The translations under genes and the position numbers were made by a program. The notes below the pieces were generated by a model that made no database searches, was not told the DNA's origin, and was given only the letters and a program-made list of their open reading frames with translations. From positions 1,736,001 through 1,800,000 of the forward strand of contig NC_092795.1 of NCBI RefSeq assembly GCF_918797505.1: a stretch of 64,000 nucleotides of DNA, read 5' to 3'. Shown in pieces: positions 25,201 to 38,700 of this stretch. Position 1 is the stretch's first letter; each line of letters opens with the position of its first letter. The stretch comes from Bemisia tabaci (lineage: Eukaryota; Arthropoda; Insecta; Hemiptera; Aleyrodidae).

Positions 25201-28200
25201 TGTGCAAATGAACCTAACATAGCATGAGTTACCACCGAGAACTTTTGTAGCTATTAGTTACTATTATGGGATGAGAAGAAGGCAAATCTTGATTACAATC
25301 ATTCAGAGAATAAAACAACACATAGTTTCCTATGAAATGTTTCAAGAATATTTGACTCATGAGGGAAAGAAGTCACCGAGAGCTTTCAGAGATGGTAATG
25401 ATGGATTTGCCGTCAATAAAACTAGATGTGTTCATTTTTTAATTCATAAAACTTTGTGAAAATTAATAATTCGTGAGCCAATGATTATTCTAGATACCCA
25501 GTTGAACATTATTGTCATAAGCAATGATCGATTTGTTGCAATTCATTAACTTGGACTTCACTTTCATCTTGATGAATGAAATGACCCTGTAGGTCAAAGC
25601 AATTTTCTTTAATCTAATTGCATTTACATACCCAAAAGCTTACGGATGTTGAAAAATTGAGAGACTCTTTGTCTACAACTGTCCATACAAAAAGTTGCTA
25701 AATCAAACATATTAATGGTTGAGTAATTGAGAACATAGGAAAAATATTCACCCTGAGATCACCAGTTCCAGGAAAATATTCGCCATACTTGTGGAATGAT
25801 ACAGTCATGACACGATCCGTAGTGTAGAATGCTTCCTCAACACCGTCTCCGTGATGCACATCTATGTCTATGTATAAAACTCTTTGGTGATATTTTAATA
25901 GTTCCAAGATACCTGGAAAACAGAAATAATTCATTGAGTGAAAGAAAAAATCATGTGGGAGTGAAAGAATACCACTTGTAGACCTGCAGTTGTAGGGATG
26001 AAAAAAATACCCTTCGTTGCGATCCATGGATTTGGAGGACATTGGGCAGATCTTGAGATGTGAGGCAATTTTTAAAAGTGATTACCTTTGCTCCTCTCTC
26101 CTTCCTTTGTGACTAGGGAAATTAAGGTCACTTGAAAATGTTGCAGCGTGATCTCAAAAAAACGATTAGGACTATGGAACTTGTTGCACCTTCTTGTCAT
26201 AGAGAATAAATTTCAATGCAACTGCATACTTGATTTATTTCTTGAATAATGACTGTTTTCCCCTTCACTTACACCGAATGAAACCATGACTTTGACTTTT
26301 TTGGAGGGCTAATTTCAAGACCATTAGAGTCTCAGCATTCTATATTAATCTACTTAAAACATGTCCAGCCAATACTGGTTTAAAATTTGTCACTTAAAAC
26401 ATCCTGTTGGCACTAAAGAATTCCTGACAGGGATGCAAAAATTTCTTGGCTTACCCCAAAATTTGATGTTCTGCTATAATTGCGCCTCTACATAACACAA
26501 AACACTTAGAATTTCCTTACCCAAGAGCAGAGCGCTTGAATGCTTCCAGCACATAAGACAGCCTTCGCGTTTTTACATAAGTTGTCTATGAAACCAATCG
26601 AGATGGGTAAAAAAAAAGCCTTCTCTAATTTTCAGACCTTTCCCCAATTCTCATACACGCGGCCACAAAATCATGATAGCATGATAAAGAACATTCTGCA
26701 CTCCTCTTATCGCCAACTAAATTTAAAGCATGATATGTCATAAAAGGTTATCATATACCTGATAAAAGAGAAAGATCTATGAAAGTAATCTCTCAAAACA
26801 AACCTAAAACGATATCGTTGACATAACAAAATCCGGATGCTTCTGATTTTTTGGCATGATGGAGACCTCCACCCCAGTTAATGCATATTTCTGAGGCTTG
26901 CTTGTTTAATTTCACCGCTGCAGCAACTGATCCACCAGCAGATAATTGACAAAATTCGTACAAACCATCAAAGACAGGGCAGTCCTCTCCAACATTGACT
27001 GTTCACAGAGAGACGAAACATTTATTAGAAAACAGCAAAAAATTGTTCGTTTTCATTGATTAACTGGAAGATTTTTGGACAGAGTGAGCAAAAAATACTT
27101 ATTCTTTCCATAAAAGAGGAAGGAAGTAAAAATAGATTGATGAAAAGTTAAAAATAAAAAAAAACTCAACACTTATAGTAGTCGAATTAACTATCCATAC
27201 AACTGATCACTAACTAAGGGTATGTTGAATTTCTCTTTGTCAGAGTACTTACATCTCTGCATCTGTTTATTGTATTCTGAAATGTTGTCTGGCCGAATAC
27301 TACGCAGAAACCGTATGTATTCATCACTATGAAATTTGGTCATTTCTTCAGCAGTAGCTTTGTGAGGTCTCTGTAAAACATACAAGAAAAAAATAAAATA
27401 GTGCATTGCCCATCCATTTTACTGCCAGTCAGCAGACTGTGAAGCTAATCTTACAGGCCTTTTCAAAAACCATTGAGGTTATTAATGGAAGAGGTGAATG
27501 TATGAAATAGAGTCATTTTAAATAACAGGCATAATTTTTGTTGCATACTTTGCACCTCCCTCTCGAAAAGAAAGTGAGTGAAACAAGAACGAAAGCGGAA
27601 AATTCTAGATGAAGTCAGAGGAAGACATTATTCTTGATGTCCAAATTTTTTACAAATTAGTATCAGCCATTTTCCTTCGAAACCTGGAAGAGCAAATACT
27701 TGTTTAAGATTTTTTTAGGTTCTTTATCCTTTCAGGGAACTACAACCTTGAATAGGAGCTGTTATTCATAAAAGAAGTAAATTATAAGATTTTTTTTTTA
27801 CAAAAATGTAGAAAATTGAAGTTGAAGACTTTTTCAACTTCATCAAGTTTTTTCAAGTTCTTTCTCATTCCCATCTCCCACTTGGCTGATAACTGAGAAA
27901 TTAAGGAAACCAGTCCGGAAAATTTTTTAGTACAAAAATAACAAACAAACTTCAGAGAGTAAGACTTTGGAGAGTAAGACAGATTAAGTGCAGTAATGAT
28001 TATCGGAGGAAAAAATGAATATTTTAATCAAACCACATGTATATTATCAGCTGAAATTGTTTGATCATAGGTGGAATCATGACAAAAAAAAACAGCTTAA
28101 ATGAATTTCCTCACATAGACTTCCATCTTCCTATAGAGGCCATAATTTAGCAGCAAATTGTGGGTCATCCTTATGCGATGGGGCTTCATGGGATGGCCTT

Positions 28201-29277
28201 GTCCATAATAGTAATTTCCAATATCACCTGGATAGCAAAAAATTAAAATGTAAGAGCAGGTAGAAAACGTCAACTTATACTGCATTAAGTATTAGCCAGC
28301 CTGGGTCCTTTGATTATCCTACTATGCCTGCATCTTAACCCTGAAACAATACTTTATGCCAGTCGATGGCCCTGCCCCCTGGCCGTAATTTTTTGTGCTG
28401 TAGACGAGTGCTAATGGTAAGTTCAGTAATTATTAGTCTTGGGAATGAATTATATGATGTTTGAAATTCCTTGTTCTAGGCATATGAACCACTGATAATT
28501 CTACAGGGTAGTGTGTATGAATCAATTAATGAATGAATAAATAAGGGACTTGCTCGCATGTCATGAGGTAGTCAAAACCTCGCTAGAGGTTGGAAAAATC
28601 CTAAAAATAAAAGAAAAGAAAAAAAACCTCCTCATTTAAGTCCTGTCTAATAAGGAAGAGCTCTAGGCGGCAAGCTGAGATATCGTTAGATGTTCACACA
28701 TGACGTACTCGTATTGGATTCATCAGAGATCAAGCATGCTAAAATGTTGGTTATGTGCTTTTCAGTCCATGCAAACTTACAATCCTCTATAGCATAGGTC
28801 AAGCAGTGAAATAACTATCAATCATCAGTCAGCAAATACTCAAAGCTTGAGCAATAGAAGTATGTATTTAGAGGGAAAACTTTGTTGCACCTATAAAATT
28901 ACACAAGGCAGGCTGAAACCCGCCACCACCTCATGTGTTGCTTGCAATTTTAATGAGGCTATCTCCCCAAGATTTTAGCTTTGGAAGTTAGAGAGCTGTA
29001 AATTTGGGAGGATTCCACTTCTTTTTCGAGATTAAAATCTGCCAAATGAAAACTTGGCACGCCACCGGCCCTTCTTTGGTTTGTCTGATGAGAAGTTATC
29101 AAACTTAAAAAGACTATAGGAGGCTCTCATAATTGTCTATAGATTGGGAACTGATTCCGATCGTGAGTGAATATATGATTTGCAAAGCTGAATGAACGCG
29201 TGGTTAAATATGTAAGTAGAAGAAATCTTACAATCATAGTAGTAGCAAACGCGCTTCTTGCTGTGAGGGGCAGTCAT
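22288..29277 (-). CDS. HDAC1: Class I histone deacetylase HDAC1/Rpd3, copy A
   Basis: Nine coding exons in transcript order: 29277-29232, 28227-28115, 27370-27253, 26998-26804, 25912-25752, 25167-24966, 24493-24244, 23586-23374 and 22402-22288. They total 1413 nt (470 aa plus stop). The enzyme removes acetyl groups from histone lysines with a Zn ion, as the core of Sin3, NuRD and CoREST complexes. Catalytic features match human HDAC1 minus one in numbering: HH at 139-140, D175 and H177 in [10 protein letters not shown]263 in [10 protein letters not shown]302 in GGGGYT. The inositol-phosphate contacts K30 and R305 are present. The acidic tail keeps the CK2-type EFSDSDDE block, and IKTE near the end fits a SUMO site. 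Residue 16 is Cys where copy B has Ser and human has Gly. The last intron of copy B is absent here. Exon 4 uses a weaker GTTTGT donor. Confidence 0.96.
23228..23330 (+). repeat. Repeat family 2, copy 2, in the last intron of HDAC1 copy A
   Basis: Inverse of the copy at 19763-19876, about 80% alike by eye. It lies just downstream of exon 8 in the sense of copy A. Confidence 0.55.
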
Positions 29278-29799
29278 TGTGAGATTCAACTGATTGAAGT
29301 GCTTCACTTGCACTGGTTACAGTATTGAGAACTATAGTGACAGAATTTCCGAGAAAATTATACTTAATCACTGTGATAATAGATTGTTCTTATCAATGTT
29401 AGGGTAAAAATTCATTTAAAGTTTTTTGGTGCAGAACAGAAACAGGAGAAGGAAATCCGAAATAGACCAATAGACTGTCATTGTTTACAATGGAGTATAG
29501 GCAACACGCAATACGATTTTCGTTTCACTTTAAAATTCTAATCGATGACGTTATGTGATAACCTTCCATGTCTTTGCTTTGATGGGCAAGCGTCACTCAC
29601 CCAGCGCTCTCTGTTGTCGATGGAAGGAATGATCCGACGTTGTCTTGTCGATTGTCACTCGAAAAATTTTGTTTTGAATTTCATTCTAACTTAAATTTGA
29701 GTTTACTTGCATTTTTAGTTGAGTGCAATTATTAAGTGCATGCCATAAGGCTTTAAAGTGAATTTGGACTCTTATCACGGCCAGTATTTCGCAGTAAAA
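29278..29799. promoter_or_regulatory. Shared divergent promoter of the two HDAC1 genes
   Basis: The 522 bp between the two start codons must hold both 5' UTRs and both promoters unless further non-coding exons exist. A TGACGTTA (CRE-like) word lies near 29545-29555. The palindrome CATTGTTTACAATG lies near 29479-29492. A less AT-rich block with CGACGTT and TCGATTGTCACTCG follows at about 29580-29660. No TATA box is obvious on either side, which fits a housekeeping promoter. Factor binding is inferred only. Confidence 0.6.
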
Positions 29800-32700
29800 A
29801 TGCAAACACCTCACAGCAAAAAGCGTGTTTGCTACTACTATGACAGTAAGTAACCCTATTCTTCCTTCGCTGTGGCTCTCTTTTTGAACTTAAAAGCGGA
29901 AGTCTTATCTTCTGCTTTTAATTTCACAAGTATTTGCTTTTCAATTATGAAATGTGTCCTTCCTTTGACAGGAATAACAATTTGTCAGATTTGATTGGCA
30001 TTGAGAGTCAGCGACTACACCTCAGACGGTCAGTGCAGCGGCCGCCACTCCGTCATTTGAATGTTTAGAATATGTAATCATAAAAAATTCCAAGAGACTC
30101 AGTTCACTCCACACTTTAATAACATGAGTGCTACTGTCCCTTTTAAAACCTGCTCTAAGGAAAAGAAATTCATAAATTCTTCTGAATATTTAAAGTTACA
30201 TCTAGCACTAAGACATTAAGCGCATAGACTCATTTGTTTAGGATAGTCTGAGAATTAGATTTCAGTCATAAAAATGTATTGTTCTCAGAATATAGTACCA
30301 TCAAAAATTGATTATAGCTATTTTAAGTGCGCTTGTTTTATTTTCCCTTTCTCTGAATTTCCTCTAATGGTCCCCTCTTTTTTTCTTAGGTGACATCGGA
30401 AACTACTATTACGGCCAAGGCCATCCAATGAAACCACATAGGATAAGGATGACCCATAATCTCCTCCTGAACTATGGTCTATACCGGAAAATGGAAGTTT
30501 ATGTGAGTATGACGCGTTTTTAGTTAATTAAGTGAGACCACTCCTTTTCAACCTTCCATTTTGCCTCCTGTCAGTCAATACTAATCCAGAGAAATGGGAG
30601 GTACAAAAGAGAGAAGCATAAAATTCATGAAGGCAGAGAAAATTCACCGAGTCCATATTTTTTCTTAATATTCCAAAAATTTCATGTGTTACTTTATTTA
30701 CTGGTTGAGAATTGATATTTATCCTAATACCTCGTGAAGCCTGAGGCAAAACCACCCTGCATCTCAAGGTGTCCTCTCCCCCTTTTAAGGTGATTCGTCA
30801 AGCTCAAAAGAAGTAGTCAAACCGGCATGCGATATTTCTCATCTTTTAGGTAAAAAATCTCGGGAGATTTTGAATATTTAGCTAAACAAAGGACGATAGC
30901 CCCTCTGCAGGAGCCTAAATAATCAGTCTGAACCTTAACATTGGCAAAATTCAGAGAAATGAAAGCAGAATAGTGTGTGGAAAAAAATCTCGCATTCCAT
31001 TCAGCTATCGATTTCTGTATCGAATACAAGTTTTTTTTCTGAATACTATTCTGCTTTCATTTCTCTGAATTTTGCCAATTTTTGGGGTTGGAATGATTCT
31101 ATAGGCTTGGGCGCAGGGGCTATCGTCCTTTTTTTGCTAAAAATTCTAAACAAGCCGAGAACTTTGACCTAATCGATGCGATATATTGCATGCCAGTTCG
31201 ACCACGTCACTTGAGCTTGACGAATCACCTTGATAGCTTTGTATTTTTTGTAGAAAATGGGAGAAACTCCTCTCTTAGCTGTGATAAACCTTGGATGATC
31301 CAATTTCTCTGGATTCTCCTGCGAACAGATGCCCTCTGTTTTAGGAGAACTGTGTCTTTTTTAAATTGATGCTCCTCCTTGTGCTAGAATGAACTTGTAT
31401 TCGTAAGAAATACAAGGTAATCCAAAAGTCTCACACCACCTATACAACCTCAAGGGTTCTTGCCGTTTTTCACAGTGATCCCATGAAAATTTGTTGAGAA
31501 GAAAAGTAGTTTCCTTTGACCTAGGAGCACTCACTAAATTTCAAGTCGTTATCCTAAATTTGTCCGAAAGTTACAGAGGTAATGGCATTGCAGGACTTTT
31601 GGATCACCTTGTGAAATTTTATACATTTTTTATTCAATTATTTTCTAAAATCACCGTGATCTATCAACTAAACCCTATCATAGGGAAAGAATGAGAATGA
31701 AGTTGTCTGATGGTCTCTATATCCTCCAAAATTCTTGGAACAAAAATAATTGCGTTAGAAAAAGTACCATGAGTATTTTCAGTAGCTAACTAATTATCAT
31801 TCATTTACAGAGGCCACATAAAGCCACAGCTGAAGAGATGACTAAATTTCATAGTGATGAGTATATCAGATTTCTTCGCAGTATTCGACCAGATAACATG
31901 GCTGAGTACAACAAACAAATGCAAAGATGTAAGTTGATTCTACCTCTTATCTTTCCATCTCTCCTCATTCTCAAACATGCCGTGCGAGGCTTTTTTCCTG
32001 TCCTCTTATCTAGCTTCAGAAAGAGTGATATCAAAATATTTTTGCTCTTGCATAATCTCCCGTACTAAGGAAGAACTCTGTATGAACCCTCAGGTGTTGC
32101 CAAATTTCCCTTTATGAAATACACATTTTCAAGGAAATCTGTCAATATTTTTCTTCCAATTTATCCGAGCATTTTATCTGCAATTTACTTAATCAAAAGC
32201 ATCTGAAAATTTCAAAGACTCTCAATAATTTTCTTCACGATAAATATGTTATCACAAAAAATGTGGCAACCTTAAAATGTTTGTATGGCGTTTTTCAATG
32301 GCAGGGTAGCAATAGAGAAGAGTGGGCCATTAATTTTAATTGTCAAGAATAAGCTTTTAACCTTCGCAGGCTATTGCTATCGCATTCATTTGGACTATAG
32401 TCAATGAACAAACACATGAAGCTTTTGCTGCCACCAAGAATCAATACTTGAGTGAATCAATGAACTGTCAAATATTTTTTTAAAACTATCCAAGCTTCTA
32501 TCATTTACATATTACGTGTCATCTAAATTTTAAGAACATATGTTTCCCTTAATTTTTCAAGGAAGTTTACCCCTGGTGGACCTCGATGGTTAACCCTGAT
32601 GAGATCATAAACCCCCAACAAATTCCAATCTAACGGACTTCATTCTCAGCCACAAACCTCAAACTATAACTGAACCCTCCATCTCATAAATAGTTTTTAT

Positions 32701-35700
32701 TCTCACTCAAAGAATTTGCTCGGCATAGATTAGGAAAAAATCAGTAATTTAAAACCGATAGTCACTTGTAAAACTTATCAAATCATCGCTCTCCTGACAT
32801 GAATGTTCATTCGGATTTTTGTCCAAAAAATAATGCAAACAGGATGGATAGGAAACAGGAAATCGGGGAAAAATCAGAGAATGCAACTCGACTGGGAAAA
32901 GTCAGGGAATTTTTTTTGGAGCCGGGTTCTACATAAAAATCGGATCCACAACAGGCCAGCTGATCAGAATTGTGCCAACCCGATAGCGCTTTCAAGCGGT
33001 CAAAAAACCCAGGGAATTTCATTGGAAGAATGATAAAATGAAATGTTGGTAGCCTTCTCATTTTCTGTTCGAAATCGCAGGAAAAATAGCGTGTTTTGAG
33101 ATGGAAAGCGAGTAATTGTTTAGGATTGAACGCATCCGCTGGAAATTCCCCTCATATTTTGCAATACTGAGATGAATTGCTCGTGATTTCTCACCTTGAA
33201 CAAGCAAAAACCAAGCAAGCAACTGTTCGAATTCCGGAGTAGGTATGTGGTATCAGCAAAGTAAAAGGTTTTTGCACATTTTTTTCACAACGGAACAATT
33301 ATCCGAAAGAAGCAAGAAACTATCTATCAAAACATAGTCAAGTCGCACATTGTGCCCATATATGGAAATCTCAGAAAGTTATTCCGTCTGTTAGGTACTT
33401 ATTAAATTATGGAAAGTATGTTAACATTGACGCAAAGTCTGAAAACAAGTGACTCTCAGGGAAATTCAGGCTTTGTCTGGCAGTAACTGACTCCTTTTTC
33501 ATTGAAGGTAGCAGATTTAACCCTAAGAGCCTCTTATTTTCAAACAGATTGATAATGTGATCAATTACTCCATGGAATCCCAATATTTTTACCATTCACT
33601 CATTGAAATTTTTCCCCTATTTCAGTCAATGTCGGGGAAGATTGCCCTGTTTTCGATGGCCTATATGAATTTTGTCAATTATCTGCCGGTGGATCAGTAG
33701 CAGCAGCCGTCAAATTGAACAAACAGGCATCAGAAATCTGTATCAACTGGGGTGGTGGACTCCATCATGCAAAAAAATCAGAAGCGTCAGGCTTTTGTTA
33801 CGTCAATGATATCGTCCTCGGTGAGCTTCTTTAACTAATTAACCACTTTGCAGTAATCGTAAATAACTGTTTGAATTATTCCCAGCCTCCCTATTTTGAA
33901 GAACCTTAATTTTTTCAAATTTCAAAAAAATTATTTTCTCTCCTTTTCTTTTTTCCTGCTTTAATTTTGCTAGTTTTCATGTGTTTGCAGGTTCCAATAG
34001 TCAGATAGCCAAGAAAAGCCGGCCCTCCTATGAAATTCATTATTCTTAATATAAAATTTTTTATTTCAGGTATCCTAGAATTACTGAAGTATCATCAGAG
34101 AGTACTGTACATTGATATTGACGTTCATCATGGTGATGGTGTAGAAGAAGCGTTCTATACTACTGATCGTGTCATGACCGTATCTTTCCATAAGTATGGT
34201 GAATATTTTCCTGGCACTGGAGATCTCAGGGTATGAGTTATTTCTCTAACTTTATTTAAATTTTATTGCAGTTCATATTTAATAACAACTTTGTATACAG
34301 GAAACAAAACTAAGCCTGATGGATCAGAAATGGCTCAGTCTATTTTCATCTGGTAGAATATCCAGTTTGTTTTTCTAGGTTATTGTAGAAATTAAAGTTC
34401 TGTCTACTGTTGACTGTAAAACTGTGTATGATGCTTGCAAATGCTGCTACCAACGCAGAGCCAATCACTTTATTCCTGAGCTACTGTAACTGGTCTCCAA
34501 ATTTTTTAACAAAGCAAGGTCTGTAACCATTGGCGCATCCAGAAAAAAATTTAGGTTAAAAGAATGTTTTGGGGTAAAATTATCGGCAAGCTTAGGTCTT
34601 AATCACTACCAGTTCCCATAATTTTCAATTCAATGCTTATGTATAAGAAAACACTCCAAGATGGTCAATGTGCACAAATCGTGGCAAATGCTTGATTCAA
34701 GTAAAAATATAAATATAACGATAGCAAAATTTAAATATCCTGATCACGATTTTGGTGTTTCTAAGCCTCTGCTCCTAATTTATTTTTAGCATAGAAAATG
34801 CAACTATGTTGCCGGAGACTTCCACATAATATTAGCAGAACATAATGGGTAATCACTGAAATCGTAAAAAAATTAAAATATTTTTCCTAGAATGAAATAT
34901 AGGGTAATGACAATTTTGCAATGTTTCAAACGTGATTAAGTTGTTTCTAAATTAGGTTATCAAGAAGATTTGTCATGTTGTTGCACAGCCCCACTTCGTC
35001 AGTAAGGATATGATGGAGTAAATGGATTTTCTAATTTTTGGCTTGATTTTTTAATTTAGGACATCGGCGCTGGCAAAGGGAAATACTACGCTGTTAATAT
35101 TCCTTTAAGAGACGGAATGGATGATGAGAGCTATGAATCTATTTTCGTTCCGATCATCTCTAAAGTTATGGAAACATTTCAACCAAGTGCCGTTGTTTTA
35201 CAATGTGGTGCTGACTCTCTAACAGGAGACCGTCTGGGTTGCTTCAATCTCACTGTGAAAGGTATCAATGATTATTTTCATGTTTTATACCAACAGGGTT
35301 TTTTTTTTTGTTTTTTGACCAAAGTTTGGTGAACACTTGTGGCTGAGAACCATGCTTACTTTGTATGATGGCAGTGCGTTTGATTCTTAACATCTTTCTA
35401 GCCAGATTGTGTCTGGAACATAACCGGCCAAGGGAATATGCTGTATGAACATTTGAGTGTCACCAAATTTCCTCTGATTAATTGTTCATTTTTGAAGAGT
35501 GATATGAATATTTTCTCTTGAAATTTTCAGATAATTTAGATTTGACTGGGTGGAAAATATATGCAAATTTTCCGGAAAATTCATGCTGTATCGAAAAAAT
35601 TTGGCAACGTCTAAAGGCTCACACAACATTCTTCCTTGGCACGGCAGAATATTTTGCAAGTTTCTGCAAAAAGTAGTTTTTTTTTCTGACCTCAACTGAC

Positions 35701-38700
35701 AAAATCATCATCGTTAAGTCAACTCCAGGATTGCTGTAGTAAAATTTGTTCTAAGAATAAGATTTAAATAATAATTTTTTTTGGATAAATTCTTTATTAC
35801 GTATAAAAATTGGACTGCATTTTGCAATTTGGAACTATAAATTCTGGCTCCTCTGGAAAAACATGTATGTGCATAGGGAAACTAATGGCACATACGTTGT
35901 TTTTAAACCGGGCTAGAATCCATAGGTCCAAATTGCAAAATGTGGTTGAATTTTGATGGGATGGTCTTAAATCACTGTAATACCATAAAAGTCATAACAC
36001 AGGAAGTAGTTATATCAGAGTATTACTGTACTACTCTAGAAAGAGGTAACAAAGTTGGCAAGCGAAGATAGTCAGTAGAATATCTATAAATCCAATCAAA
36101 CACAGTAACACAATGAGGTGACAAGGCAGCTAGAGGGCATGAAAACTAATATTAACTATGTAAGATTGGCAGGATGAGATGGTGGAACAAAACACTCCAA
36201 GAGATATTAATGTTTTGATTTTTTCAGGCCATGGAAAGTGTGTAGAATTTGTGAAGAAGTACAATTTACCGTTCTTGATGGTCGGCGGAGGAGGCTACAC
36301 AATCAGAAACGTATCTCGCTGTTGGACTTACGAAACATCTGTTGCGTTGGGTGTTGAAATAGCCAATGAACTTCCTTACAACGACTATTTCGAGTATTTT
36401 GGTCCTGATTTCAAACTGCACATCAGTCCGTCAAATATGGCCAATCAAAACACTCAAGAGTACCTAGAAAAAATTAAGTAAGTTGAGTTGTTGTTTATTT
36501 TTCACATTTTCATGTTTCCCTCTTTGATAATTTTGGGGAATTTTTTTTCTTTCTCTCTTTGGTTTCTAGCTACTCATATTTTTGTTTCAGCTGTCAATAT
36601 TTTTTTTCTTCATCTCCAGCATTCCTAGTTTTGGAAGTCTGTTTGCATGTGAGAGGAGCTTACATCTGGTTTAGAAAAGGCATCGAAATATAAGAAGATC
36701 AAAGGATCTTCCTCTCTCTAATTAATATACATCCCTGTCCTCAGAAAGTGAGATCGCTGTTCAGAAAATTCAAAATTGAGGTATTAGCGCTACTGCTTAG
36801 GAGAGTTGCTCAAACATTTTGGCACATAAAAAATGCCCAACCATGTCAAAAGAAGTCATAAGTATGACAGTTTGTTCTTTGTAGTGCGGAATAAGTCGTT
36901 TTCAGAAAATACTATTTAAAAGTTTTCATCCAACATATTTCAGGCTCTTTCTTGTTGGATTGATATAAAAATATTCATCCCTCATCACCCCCATAATGGA
37001 TTTAACTTCCTAAAGCTGATTCTTCATAATACTTTAAAGTCCTTTCTTCCGAAAACTCCACAGTCATACCTATTTATAACGAACTCACTTTTGATGAGAT
37101 TCCGCCTGTAATGAAATAATTTCGAATCCTTGTATATTTTTATAAGCGGCCCATAGAAAAAAGCCTGGTTTTAACTAATTCTAGGACCTGGATGTTCACT
37201 TCTAATAAAGTATTTGCTGACGAAAAACGGCAATTTTTTCTGAATACTAAGGAACAAAATTCATTGAAAAATATGTGAAGAAAATTCTAACTGTCAGAAG
37301 AGATATTTATAGCAATAATAATAAAGGACCTTTAGTACTAGCAGTGGCTAACAACACCCCCCCCCCGGCCGATGATATACCCTCGGGTGATTCCGGCACG
37401 TCTCAGAGTACTGATACCTAGTTGTGTATTAAGTTGCAGTTAAGTCTTAATAATAAGAATGACATGTAAATAATAAGTCTTGTAAAGTGTATGATAACTA
37501 TGTATTTTTCTGAGATAAAAAAAAAAAAAAAAAAAATAATTCATTGAAACCTAGGGTGTTTTGGTTTTTTGTCAACAAAGAAATCCGAGTATGCAGTCCC
37601 AATTTTTTTACCAATTGTGGTAGAAATCTTTTTCATAAAAAATCTGCTATTGTGCTCCAAGACCCCTTTTCCTATAGGTGATGTTATGTATTCAATTTAT
37701 TGGTGTCCTGATGGAATCTTAAAATCCTGTTTCAGGACTCGCCTCTTTGAAAATCTCCGCATGTTACCTCATGCCCCTGGTGTACAAGTTCAAGCAATCC
37801 CGGAGGACGCCATCCCAGATGATATTGAAGATGAGGACAAAGTTAATCCTGATGAAAGAAAGCCGCAAAGAGACGAAGATAAAAGGATCACTGCTGACAA
37901 TGAATTTAGTGATAGCGATGATGAAAGTGGAAACAGGAAAGATCACAGGTACCACTATGCTTTCAGACTGATTTCATAAAATCAAAACATTCTATTTTAA
38001 CGCAACCGTTTTGCTTGCTTTCACTGTATCCTAAAGAACTTTTCCAGACCTTTGTGAAGTTTAATTGGCGTTCCTGTCGAATTCAGCTTTAGTAAAATCA
38101 GCTTTAGTTTCCAGTTTGACACAAAGCTTACCCATCCAATCTTCCAGTGAATGAAGATGATAATTACAACTGATTACAATATTTGTAACATTGAAGTTAA
38201 AGATTTAAAATTAAAAATTAAATTAGGTGAAATGGCTAGTCTAAAGTGTAAATGAATGTTGCAGGGCTGAAAAGTGAACTTGGGTTTTTTTTTAAATTTT
38301 TGTTCAATGGTTCAGTAGTGGAGAAAGTAATAATCGAGCAGTTTTCCCTGAAAACATTAAAAAAAAACCCCAAAAAATTGGATTCTTTCCCTGCTAAAAC
38401 ACGATAAGAAGCATCATTCTGAAAATGAATCAAGAAGCACCTCCTCGCATGATTATGAAGGTTTGTCATAGACACTTAGATATCTGTCCATTTGCAGAGA
38501 TGATGAAACTTCTATCGTAATTGGCAAACAAGGATGGCAATAATCATAAGTTAAGTCTTCCTCCCCCCCCCCCCAAAAAAAATACTGTTTTTTTCTTCTT
38601 TCTTTTTAAATAGAGGTGGTCTCATTTCTTACTAAACTAGAGAGACTTTTTACTGTGAATCTATCTTTAAATCGCGTTTTCCTCATCTCTTTCAGATCAT

